Shown: piece after piece, positions 27,120 through 34,203 of the stretch | Layout of the letters: every line of letters begins with the position of its first letter | Position numbering within the stretch: position 1 is the first letter of the stretch | Assembly (NCBI GenBank): GCA_947491025.1 | Contig: CANLIC010000017.1 | Span: forward strand, 25,505-89,504 | Source of the DNA: Myxococcales bacterium | Lineage (GTDB): Bacteria; Myxococcota_A; UBA9042 | DNA length: 64,000 nucleotides | Direction: 5' to 3' | Made by a program: the position numbers and the translations under genes | The notes under the pieces: generated by a model | What the model saw: the letters and a program-made list of their open reading frames with translations, nothing else | The model's database searches: none | Told to the model about the DNA's origin: nothing

Positions 27120-27434
27120 TCACCAGCTGCCGTGGCTACCGTGGCTACCGTGGCTACCGTGGCTACCGTGGCTACCGTGGCTGCCGTGGCTGCCGTGGCT
27201 GCCGTGGCTGCCGTGGCTGCCGTGGCTGCCGTGGCTGCCGTGGCTACCGTGGCTGCCGTGCGAGCAGTGCTCAGCGCCGAGCGCGACATCCGAGGCTGCG
27301 AGTGGCGTGCCTTCAGAGAGCGCAAGGAACGTCGAGACGCGCTGCTCCTGCTTCTCGCTGATGGCGGCCTCCTCCATGGAGAGGAAGTCGGCGACGCTCT
27401 TCTTCACCGTCGGAAGGGCTTTTTTCTTCGTCAT
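27120..27434 (-). CDS. HGS-repeat peptide, possible RiPP precursor or metal-binding peptide
   Basis: 104 residues. The N-terminal 56 form a leader-like, polar, partly helical segment starting MTKKKALPTVKKSVADFLSM and ending at a single Cys (Cys57). The rest is Ser, then fifteen perfect His-Gly-Ser units, then a terminal Trp. A short leader joined to a repetitive core is the layout of ribosomally made, modified peptides; the His-Xaa-Ser period recalls the HxsA class processed by radical SAM enzymes. No maturase or exporter is visible within 27 kb on the left or 36 kb on the right. A His-rich metal-binding role is the main alternative. ATG 27434 has GGGGA just upstream. There is no secretion signal. 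An in-frame ATG at 27527 would add 31 residues. Confidence 0.65.
   Translation of the reverse strand: MTKKKALPTVKKSVADFLSMEEAAISEKQEQRVSTFLALSEGTPLAASDVALGAEHCSHGSHGSHGSHGSHGSHGSHGSHGSHGSHGSHGSHGSHGSHGSHGSW
27126..27260. repeat. Fifteen 9-bp tandem repeats encoding His-Gly-Ser
   Basis: Fifteen head-to-tail 9-bp units (plus strand GCTRCCGTG). Units differ only at one base, giving GGC or GGT for glycine. Reading the coding strand, the glycine codons run GGC, GGT, seven GGC, five GGT, GGC. Such blocks indicate expansion by slippage or unequal recombination. Copy number could vary between strains. Confidence 0.97.
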
Positions 27435-27646
27435 GGGGTCCCCACGCAGCGTTCCGTTGTTGACGTGCGGCTTCGTCAAGTTGGAACTGGCTGCCTCCTG
27501 TAGTCCTTCCAGCCGGGCACAGGACACACGCGATTCAGGCGGTTCAGCCGAGGCCCCTCGGCAAAGTCGCCTGTGCGTACACCTCGACTCCGGTCACGCG
27601 GTCCGCTCGGTGGGGGAGCGACGGCGGAGACGCGGTGCCCATTGAT

Positions 27647-27675
27647 GTGATAGCAACAGCGCGGCTGGCTGTCAA
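27647..27675 (-). promoter_or_regulatory. Strong sigma-70-type promoter for the HGS-repeat gene
   Basis: On the minus strand TTGACA, 17 bases, TATCAC. The -35 is the perfect consensus and the -10 matches at four of six. It is the best promoter seen in the window. Transcription would start near 27640, about 205 bases before the HGS gene. Confidence 0.65.
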
Positions 27676-27723
27676 CCTGATACGTGCGACGCGCCGCGTC
27701 AGCGTCCGACTTTCGCCTGCCGC

Positions 27724-27752
27724 TTGACCCCGCCCGCTGCGACGGCTATCTC
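27724..27752 (+). promoter_or_regulatory. Promoter for the HD-domain protein gene
   Basis: TTGACC, 17 bases, TATCTC. Transcription would start near 27759, about 50 bases before the ATG at 27809. Confidence 0.5.
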
Positions 27753-27808
27753 GCGCGGCCCGCCACTGCCCGGCGTGGGTTGCGGCACGCAGCGCCGGAG
27801 ATGGGTTC

Positions 27809-29224
27809 ATGGCGATCGAGATCGAACCCAGCGCACGCCTCTCCGCCCAGCGCGCCTTGCTCCACCGGGTGCATGATGCGTTGTCATCCGCGGGGTTTCG
27901 GCCCGTGCTATCTGGCGCCGGCGCCGTCACCTGGGGCTTCGACCTCGAGCTGCCAGTCGCCTGGCCGCTGCGGTGGCGCGTCGACGGCGATCGCGATCGC
28001 GCGCGTCGCCTCGTCGAAGGGCTTCGCTTGGACCCGGGCGCGGCGGTCGCGTTTCCCGCGATCGCGATCTCCAGCGGCGCAGATGATTCGGCCGAGACCT
28101 CCGGTGTGCGGCCTCCCGGCGAGGAAGCCGAAGACGCTGGGCGCGGCTTCGTCAACGTCAAGCTCTGGGCGCTGCGCGTCGGGCCAGGTGGTGAGCTGGT
28201 AGGTCAAGCGGCGGCCGAGGCCGAGCTGGCGACGGGGACCCTGCACGGCGAGCGGAGCTGGGCCGGCTGGCTGCGCGGCAACGGCGAGCGGCTGCTGGAG
28301 CTAGCGGCCTTGGCGGCGGCGACCGGATTGCGGCCTCCACCTGAAATCGTCCAGGCGATGCGGCGAGATGCGCTGCACGTGCTCGGCGTCGACCGCGTGC
28401 GCTGGGCGCACTGGTTCGGGGCGCTGCTGACAGGCACGCGACCCTCGGTCGGCCTGCAGCTGCTCTTCGACGCCGGCGCGTTGTCGCTGATCTTGCCCGA
28501 GGCCGCCCTGCTCTTCGACTTTCACCGCAGCGCGCCGGCGCCGCACAAGGACATCTGGGACCACACGCTACAGGTCGTCGACAAGTGCCCACCCGAGCTC
28601 GTGGTGCGCTGGGCTGCCCTGATGCACGATGTCGGCAAGGTCTGGACTCGCAGCGTCGGCAAGCGGGGCAAAATCCAGTTCTTGCGCCACGAAGAGCTGG
28701 GGGCCTCGCTCATGGAAGGGGCCGCTGGTCGCTTCCACCTCGACGCCGATCTGGCACACCGCGTTTGCTACGTCATCGGCAACCACGCGCGCGCCAACGT
28801 CTATGCGACGAACTGGACCGATTCTGCGGTCCGCCGCCTGATCCGCGACATGGGCGAGCACCTGGACGCGGTGTTGGCGTTTTCGCGCAGCGACTTCACC
28901 ACCAAGCGGGCGTGGCGCATCCGCGAGGTGCGTGAGCTCGGCGAAGAACTGGTGCGCCGCATCGAAGAGGTGCGGGCGGCCGACGCCAAGCCTGCGGCTT
29001 TGCCGAAGGGCTTTGGCACGTTGGTGCTGGCGCGCACCGGCCGACGCCCTGGGCCCTGGCTCGGCATCATCCAGCGGATGTTCGAGGATGAGGTCGAATC
29101 CGGGCGGCTGACGCCCTCAGTGGACGCCGAGGCGAGCTGGGCTTGGCTGCTGTCTCATCGGCCCGAGCTGCTCAGCGAGGCGGAGCCTGCCGTTGCAGCG
29201 CCCGGGCGAGCCGACGCAAGCTGA
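27809..29224 (+). CDS. HD-domain protein related to CCA-adding enzymes, catalytic head missing
   Basis: 471 residues. The middle (about 150-235) resembles the helical body of bacterial tRNA nucleotidyltransferases, including GTRPSVGLQLLFDAGALSLILPE. An HD phosphohydrolase domain follows: HKDIWDHTLQVV (246-257), LMHDVGKVW with His273/Asp274, and NHARANVY. However, residues 1-145, where CCA-adding enzymes carry the GG..R(R/K)D and DxD motifs, hold neither. The CCA-adding reaction is therefore unlikely; a phosphatase or phosphodiesterase role through the HD domain is more plausible. GGAG precedes ATG 27809. Its 3' end overlaps the convergent Cys-cluster gene by 53 bases. The usual tRNA nucleotidyltransferase is presumably elsewhere. 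Confidence 0.75.
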   Translation: MAIEIEPSARLSAQRALLHRVHDALSSAGFRPVLSGAGAVTWGFDLELPVAWPLRWRVDGDRDRARRLVEGLRLDPGAAVAFPAIAISSGADDSAETSGVRPPGEEAEDAGRGFVNVKLWALRVGPGGELVGQAAAEAELATGTLHGERSWAGWLRGNGERLLELAALAAATGLRPPPEIVQAMRRDALHVLGVDRVRWAHWFGALLTGTRPSVGLQLLFDAGALSLILPEAALLFDFHRSAPAPHKDIWDHTLQVVDKCPPELVVRWAALMHDVGKVWTRSVGKRGKIQFLRHEELGASLMEGAAGRFHLDADLAHRVCYVIGNHARANVYATNWTDSAVRRLIRDMGEHLDAVLAFSRSDFTTKRAWRIREVRELGEELVRRIEEVRAADAKPAALPKGFGTLVLARTGRRPGPWLGIIQRMFEDEVESGRLTPSVDAEASWAWLLSHRPELLSEAEPAVAAPGRADAS

Positions 29225-29792
29225 TCCGCGGCGGCAGGCCGCGGCCTCCGCTACGCGACAGGGCCATCGTGGCCAGGGCGACCAGCTGGGGCTCGCGAAC
29301 GCCGAGGGGCAGAACGGCTCCCGTTGGGAGCGCGGAGAGATCGAGGCCGTGCAGATGTTCGGCGCAGGTGGCGCGCTGCGGCCAGGGATCGGCGTCGCTG
29401 GGCTCGGCGGGCGCGTCGTCCGCCGCCGGGTCCGGACGGTCGTCCTCCGACCAGCCCAGGATCGCGCCCTGCGAGCGGCAGACATAGGGGCGCACGACGA
29501 AGACTTGGCACTTCCCGTCAGCGTCGAGGAAGGCGCAGCGACCGGCCGGGTGGGGAGTCGGCGCTGGCATCCCCGCCATCGCCCGCTCGCCGACCCAACG
29601 CCGAATACGCTCGGCCTCGACCTCGAAGACCGACAGGCCATCCTGGCAGCATGCGCAACAGCCCGGGCGGCAGCCGATGGAGCGGCCGCTGGCGATGGTC
29701 AAGGCTGCGGTCGTGCGGTCAAAGTCGCCGTCGACTTCGGTGTGCAGGCGCTCAAGGGCGGCGGCGATGTCGTCGGGAGGGGAGCCGCTCAC
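29172..29792 (-). CDS. YkgJ-family cysteine-cluster protein
   Basis: 206 residues of the YkgJ/UPF0153 family, thought to coordinate zinc or an iron-sulfur centre. The cluster begins CRPGCCACCQDGLSV (Cys41, 45, 46, 48, 49) and continues with GRCAFLDADGKCQVF (Cys86, Cys95) and RPYVCRSQG (Cys105), the family's characteristic RP..CR signature. An insertion of about 30 acidic residues follows at 115-140, then a further Cys in RATCAEHLHG. The start is GTG at 29792, overlapping the FAD dehydrogenase stop (GTGA), so the pair is coupled. Its 3' end overlaps the convergent HD gene. The biochemical role of the family is not settled. Confidence 0.85.
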   Translation of the reverse strand: MSGSPPDDIAAALERLHTEVDGDFDRTTAALTIASGRSIGCRPGCCACCQDGLSVFEVEAERIRRWVGERAMAGMPAPTPHPAGRCAFLDADGKCQVFVVRPYVCRSQGAILGWSEDDRPDPAADDAPAEPSDADPWPQRATCAEHLHGLDLSALPTGAVLPLGVREPQLVALATMALSRSGGRGLPPRISLRRLARALQRQAPPR

Positions 29793-31462
29793 CGTTCGAC
29801 CTCGTCCGCGTCGCAGAGCCCACGGGCAGCGAGCGAAGCCAGAGCGCAGCGCATGCCGTCGATCGCCGACGACACGATGCCGCCGGCATAGCCAGCGCCT
29901 TCGGCGCAGGGATAGAGCCCGGAGTGGCTGGTGGACTGGCGGTCAGGGTCGCGGAGGACGCGGACTGGCGACGACGTCGTCGTCTCGACAGGGATGAGCG
30001 TCGCCTCGTGGCTGGCATAGCCGCGGAGCTGGCGGCGGTCGATCGCCACCGCGGCTTGGGCGAGCGGCTGCCAGAGGCGGTCGGGCAGCACGGTCGTCGC
30101 AGCGGCGCGATGCAGTCCGGGTCGATACGTCGTGCGGGGCAGATCGACGGATTCGCGGCCGGCGAGGGCGTCACTCAGGCGCTGGGCTGGGGCGCGGTAG
30201 CCTCCACCGCCGACGGTGTACGCCCGGCGTTCGAGCGCAGCCTGCAGCGCGACCCCGAGCAGCGCGCCGCCGGCAACGTGGGCGCCAAAATCTGGGTCGT
30301 CGTCGAGATCGCCGGGTCGGTCGAGGTAGGCCTCGTCGGCCGGGACCTGCAACACCAGGGCCGCATTGGCGATACCGCTGTTGCGCCCCTCGTTGCTCAT
30401 GCCGTTGACGTTGAGATGTTCGAGGTGGGTCGGCGTAGGCAATACCAACCCGCCAGGGCACATGCAGAAGCTGAAGGCGCCACGCACGCCGCGCACGGTC
30501 GGCACCTGGCAGGCCACGAAGTACTCGGCGGCGCCCACCGACGGCCAGCCTGCGAGCGCCCCGAGCTGCGCCTCGTCGATCAGCGCCTGCGGGTGCTCGA
30601 TGCGGGCGCCGATCGCGAAGTCCTTGCGCTTCATCGCGACGCCACAGCGGGCCAGCATCCGATAGACGTCGCGCGCCGAGTGCCCGGCGGCGAGCAGCAC
30701 CGGGCCGCCTTCGATGACCTCGCCGCCCTCCAGGACCACGCCGTGGACATGGGGGCGGTCGGTTTCTTGCCGCACCAGCAGATCGACGACGCGCGCGCCA
30801 AAGCGCAGCTCGTGGCCGGCTTCGCGCAAAGCGTGCCGCAGCCGCGGCATCATCGGGATCAGGCGGTTCGTGCCGACGTGTGGGTGGGCGTCGACCAGAA
30901 TCGAGCGGTCGATGCCGAGGGCGCACAGGCGCTCATAGACCTCACGGACGCGCTCGCTCTTGCCGCGGGTGTAGAGCTTGCCGTCAGAGTAGGTGCCGGC
31001 GCCGCCTTCGCCAAAGCAGAGGTTGGTCTCCGCGTCGAGCAGACCGTGGACCCGTAGGTCGCGCGCCCGAAGGTTGCGCGTCTCGACCTCGGCGCCGCGC
31101 TCCAACAGGACGCATTGAATGCCGAAATCGGCGTACTGCAGCGCCGCGAAGAGGCCCGCAGGTCCGCTGCCGACGATGATGGGCCGAAGCCCGGTCGCCG
31201 GCCGGGCGAGGCGCCGCGGCCGCAGCAGGGGCGGCAGCTCGTCAGCGGGCAGCGCGTCCTGTCGCGTGCCGTAGCTGCAGCGCAGGATCCATTGCGGGCG
31301 GCGGCCAGCACGGGCGTCGAGGCTCCTTCGCTCGACGCGGACGGCGCCGAGGTCGGCGAAGTCGAGCCCTGCGGCCTGCGCCACGGCCCTGCGGAGCGCC
31401 TCATCGTCGGCGAGGGGCGGCGCGTCGCGCGCAATGGGCAGCGAGACCTGGACCATCGTCAT
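29789..31462 (-). CDS. FAD-dependent dehydrogenase (COG2509-like)
   Basis: 557-residue flavoprotein. After an N-terminal domain of about 85 residues, the dinucleotide-binding motif IIVGSGPAGLFAAL (95-108) is followed by LLERGAEVETR. The segment LCFGEGGAGTYSDGKLYTR is typical of the uncharacterised COG2509/YtfP-type dehydrogenases. The C-terminus has the second FAD contact, GLYPCAEGAGYAGGIVSSAIDG. Other markers are VLLAAGHSARDVY and FSFCMCPGG. The substrate is unknown; the family is proposed to act on redox-active metabolites. It starts 8 bases after the upstream gene (31471-32652) and overlaps the Cys-cluster gene downstream, giving a three-gene minus-strand operon. Confidence 0.88.
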   Translation of the reverse strand: MTMVQVSLPIARDAPPLADDEALRRAVAQAAGLDFADLGAVRVERRSLDARAGRRPQWILRCSYGTRQDALPADELPPLLRPRRLARPATGLRPIIVGSGPAGLFAALQYADFGIQCVLLERGAEVETRNLRARDLRVHGLLDAETNLCFGEGGAGTYSDGKLYTRGKSERVREVYERLCALGIDRSILVDAHPHVGTNRLIPMMPRLRHALREAGHELRFGARVVDLLVRQETDRPHVHGVVLEGGEVIEGGPVLLAAGHSARDVYRMLARCGVAMKRKDFAIGARIEHPQALIDEAQLGALAGWPSVGAAEYFVACQVPTVRGVRGAFSFCMCPGGLVLPTPTHLEHLNVNGMSNEGRNSGIANAALVLQVPADEAYLDRPGDLDDDPDFGAHVAGGALLGVALQAALERRAYTVGGGGYRAPAQRLSDALAGRESVDLPRTTYRPGLHRAAATTVLPDRLWQPLAQAAVAIDRRQLRGYASHEATLIPVETTTSSPVRVLRDPDRQSTSHSGLYPCAEGAGYAGGIVSSAIDGMRCALASLAARGLCDADEVER

Positions 31463-31470
31463 GACGGGCT

Positions 31471-32652
31471 TCAGCTCGCGCTGGTGACGGCGACATCGAG
31501 TGCGCGCCGCAGCGCGGCGATGTCGGTGCGCAGGCCAGCCGGCACGTGCCAGGCCGTCACGATCGGCTGAGGAATGCCGGCGGCGAGCGGCCCCATCGCC
31601 TCAGTGGCACCTACCGCGAGGGGGAGGACTGCCACGGGGCTGCGCGCGATCAAGGGCCGCCGCTCCCACTGCAGCGCTAGGGTGCCTTGGCGATCGGGCA
31701 GCTTGGGCGCCTCCCCTGGCGGTACCAGCAGGTCGAGGTGAAGGCCGTCGGGCAGGGCGTGCAGGTGGAGGGGCGCCATCAACGCCGGGCCCCAGCCCTT
31801 GCCCATGCGGCCGGCGATGCTGGTGACGGCGGCGAGCGCATCGTTGACCGGGAACATCAGCCTGGAACCGGCGTCGACGTTGCGCGCCGAGAAGCCGAAG
31901 GCCGTGACATCGATAGGACGCGCGGTGCGGAGGACGGCGCTGAGGTGACCGCGCTCGCCGAAGTAGTGGTGGACGTCGTGCAGCGCCCAGGCGGCGTCGG
32001 CTTCGAAGGTGCCAAGCAGCCGACAGAGCGCCGGCAGGCCCTGGCCCCAGGGGTGGTGGCCGATCAGCGCGTAGGTGTGGTCGCAAGCTGGGAAGCGCCA
32101 GACGTTGCGCGGCCGCGTAACGGTGAGCGTGAGCAGATCGCTGCCGGCAGCGATCGTCGGCTCGTCGCCGGGCGTGGCCACCGATGGCACCAACTGGACG
32201 ACGTCGGCGTCGGGCTCAAGATCGGCGAGCTCCGCCTCGACGTACGCTGCAAGCCCGGCGGCGGGTCCGCGAAAGTAGAGCGCTCTCCAGGGACGCAGGG
32301 AGCTAGAGGAGGCCATGGCGCGCAGGGCGGCGACCCAGGCGATCGCGACATCTGGGCCGCCAAGAGAGGCCAACGGCGCGGGCCAGCGTGCCGGGCCGAG
32401 TGCGGCGCGCACGGACGATAAATGCGGCGGCTCGATGTCGATGGCGACGACGACGCGGGGCGGAAGCAGGGCCGGCGCGGACGGGCCCGAGGCGCGAATG
32501 GCCAGCGCGTCGCCGAGCTCGAGCGCCACGGCGGCCTCACCGACAGCAGTGCCCGTGGCGAAGAGCAGATCGAGCAGGGCCGGACGAAACAACAAGACGT
32601 CGGAGTGGGCATGGGCGAGGACTTTGGCGGCGCGCTCGAGGTCGAAGGGCAT
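31471..32652 (-). CDS. Unknown protein, possibly a degenerate M20-peptidase fold
   Basis: 393 residues, soluble, no signal peptide. The pattern of strands and helices (VVVAIDIEPPHLSSV, LGGPDVAIAWVAALRAM, DADVVQLVPSVATPGDEP, then SDLLTLTVTRP) resembles the layout of M20/M28 peptidases with an inserted dimerisation domain. However, the His/Asp/Glu metal ligands expected in those families are not in place. The call is therefore only a suggestion. GGGAG lies upstream of the ATG at 32652, and a promoter candidate is at 32696-32725. It is first in the operon with the FAD dehydrogenase and the Cys-cluster protein. Confidence 0.6.
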   Translation of the reverse strand: MPFDLERAAKVLAHAHSDVLLFRPALLDLLFATGTAVGEAAVALELGDALAIRASGPSAPALLPPRVVVAIDIEPPHLSSVRAALGPARWPAPLASLGGPDVAIAWVAALRAMASSSSLRPWRALYFRGPAAGLAAYVEAELADLEPDADVVQLVPSVATPGDEPTIAAGSDLLTLTVTRPRNVWRFPACDHTYALIGHHPWGQGLPALCRLLGTFEADAAWALHDVHHYFGERGHLSAVLRTARPIDVTAFGFSARNVDAGSRLMFPVNDALAAVTSIAGRMGKGWGPALMAPLHLHALPDGLHLDLLVPPGEAPKLPDRQGTLALQWERRPLIARSPVAVLPLAVGATEAMGPLAAGIPQPIVTAWHVPAGLRTDIAALRRALDVAVTSAS

Positions 32653-32695
32653 TGGGCTCCCATGGGCGGTGCGCTGGCGAGGCCTGCGCCGCTGG

Positions 32696-32725
32696 AGTAT
32701 GGAGGCGCCTGACGCCGGGCGGCAA
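32696..32725 (-). promoter_or_regulatory. Promoter candidate for the three-gene FAD dehydrogenase operon
   Basis: On the minus strand TTGCCG, 18 bases, CATACT. The -10 is identical to that at 12214-12219. Transcription would start about 37 bases before the ATG at 32652. Confidence 0.4.
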
Positions 32726-32777
32726 GCCCAGCGCGCGGGGCACGCGCCGGTCGCGGCACGGCTCCGCAGGGGGGCGC

Positions 32778-33227
32778 ATGCGGGCGGTGGTGCAGCGGGT
32801 GCGCGAGGCGAGCGTCACGGTGGATGGCCGCGAGGTCGGCGCCATCGGCCAGGGGCTGCTCGCGCTGGTGTCGGCGGGCCAGGGCGACGTTGCCGACGAT
32901 GCGGCCCTCATCGCCGACAAGATCGGGGGCCTGCGGGTGTTTTCCGACGACGCGGGCAAGATGAACCTCGACGTGCGGACGATCGGCGGCGCGGTGCTGC
33001 TGGTCTCCCAGTTCACGCTGCATGGCGACGTGCGCAAGGGCAGGCGACCCGCGTTCCTGGAGGCGATGGAGCCTGAGGGAGCGCGGCGGCTGATCGAGGC
33101 CGTAGCGACGAGGTTGCAGGCAGATGGGATTCCGGTGTCGCAGGGCATCTTTGGCGCTGACATGGCGGTGCGGCTCTGGAATGACGGCCCGGTGACGATC
33201 TTGATCGACTCCCGCAAGCTGTTCTGA
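32778..33227 (+). CDS. dtd: D-aminoacyl-tRNA deacylase
   Basis: 149-residue Dtd. It hydrolyses D-aminoacyl-tRNA (and Gly-tRNA(Ala)) so that D-amino acids stay out of proteins. Start and end match the family exactly: MRAVVQRVREASVTVDG at the N-terminus, the catalytic SQFTLHGD near residue 80, KGRRPAF after it, and the cross-subunit Gly-cis-Pro motif in NDGPVTILID at the C-terminus. AGGGGGGCGC precedes the ATG at 32778. In-frame codons back to 32388 are Arg-rich and were not used. It is divergent from the FAD dehydrogenase operon; the alpha/beta hydrolase gene follows 64 bases later. Confidence 0.95.
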   Translation: MRAVVQRVREASVTVDGREVGAIGQGLLALVSAGQGDVADDAALIADKIGGLRVFSDDAGKMNLDVRTIGGAVLLVSQFTLHGDVRKGRRPAFLEAMEPEGARRLIEAVATRLQADGIPVSQGIFGADMAVRLWNDGPVTILIDSRKLF

Positions 33228-33291
33228 GCGGGTGCCACGAACGCTGGCCGCCCCAGGCACGACAGACGCGGGCAAGTCAGAGGAGGCAGAT

Positions 33292-34185
33292 ATGCGCAGT
33301 GAGATTGAGAGGCGCGTCCGGGCCGACGATGGCACGGAGCTGCGCTCGTGGCGCCGCACCCACTCCGGGGCGACACGGCCACGGCGCGGACTGTTGCTGG
33401 TGAGCGGCCTGCTCGGCCACGTCGACGTTTTCGCCGCCCTGGAGGAGGCCCTCGACGACAGCTGGGACGTCTGCACCTGGCAGCTGCGCGGGAGCGAGCG
33501 CACCGCGGGGGCACCAGACGTCGACCTCGCCAGGCACGCCGCCGATGGCCTGGAGGTGCTGCGCAGCCACGGGCTCAAGGGCACGGTCGTCCTGGGCTGG
33601 TCGACGGGCGCACCCGTCGCCGCCGAGATGGTCAGCGCGGACCCCGATGCTTTTGCAGGCTTCGTCTCGGTCTGCGGAGTCTTTGGCGGGCCCGTGGGCC
33701 GGGTGATCCGCCGCTGGCTGTCTGGAGCTGCCGACGCCGGCCCCGTCGCGCTCGGCGTCGGGGCGGCCGTGGCGCGCGGCTGGCAGCTACCGGGCTGGGT
33801 GGCTGATACGGCACGCACGCGCGTTGCGATGGCCGGTCTGCGGGCGGTTGGGCTGGTCGGCGAGTGCGCCGATTCGCGCGCGATAGGCGACTTGCTGGCT
33901 CGGTTCGCGCGGGTCGAGGCCGGGCTCGTCGCTGCCAGCTGGTCGGCGTTGCTCGATCACCTGGCGCAGGGACCCCGCGTGGAGATCGCTCTGCCCTCCT
34001 TGTGGCTGGCTGGGGCCCGCGACCCGTTGGCCGGGCCGATGGTCGCGCAGCTGGCGGCAGCGTCGGCGACGGTGGCCGAGCTGCACGCTGTCCCGGGCGG
34101 TGGCCACCTGCTGCCGCTGGAGCAGCCGGAACTTCTGGCGTTGCGTCTACAACGATGGGCCGAACGCCTGCCGCCGCCCAGCTGA
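33292..34185 (+). CDS. Alpha/beta hydrolase
   Basis: 297-residue alpha/beta hydrolase. The catalytic triad is visible: nucleophile Ser104 in VVLGWSTGAPVA (GxSxG elbow), an acidic residue in LWLAGARDPLAG, and His in VPGGGHLLPLE. The N-terminal strands LLLVSGLLGH carry the oxyanion region. There is no signal peptide, so it is cytoplasmic. The chosen start (ATG 33292) has AGAGGAGG at an ideal distance; an upstream in-frame codon at 33232 adds 20 unconserved residues. The substrate cannot be inferred; lipid or ester hydrolysis is typical. It may be cotranscribed with dtd. Confidence 0.85.
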   Translation: MRSEIERRVRADDGTELRSWRRTHSGATRPRRGLLLVSGLLGHVDVFAALEEALDDSWDVCTWQLRGSERTAGAPDVDLARHAADGLEVLRSHGLKGTVVLGWSTGAPVAAEMVSADPDAFAGFVSVCGVFGGPVGRVIRRWLSGAADAGPVALGVGAAVARGWQLPGWVADTARTRVAMAGLRAVGLVGECADSRAIGDLLARFARVEAGLVAASWSALLDHLAQGPRVEIALPSLWLAGARDPLAGPMVAQLAAASATVAELHAVPGGGHLLPLEQPELLALRLQRWAERLPPPS

Positions 34186-34203
34186 GACCCTGGGCGCTCG
34201 GGA

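Larger units (their letters stand above)
27435..27808. other. Divergent intergenic region with two promoters
   Basis: 374 bases between the HGS-repeat gene (-) and the HD protein gene (+). It holds a strong minus-strand promoter (27647-27675) and a plus-strand one (27724-27752). The minus transcript would have an untranslated leader of about 200 bases, containing a possible 32-codon frame (27544-27642) whose ATG is almost at the predicted start of transcription. Confidence 0.55.

Noticed and set aside
27126..27260. CRISPR array
   Set aside because: The units are 9 bp and contiguous, with no spacers, and they read in frame as His-Gly-Ser.
27544..28161. 205-codon minus-strand frame opposite the HD gene
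   Set aside because: It is Ser/Arg/Pro-rich with no domain; only its last 32 codons, just after the HGS promoter, were kept as a possibility.
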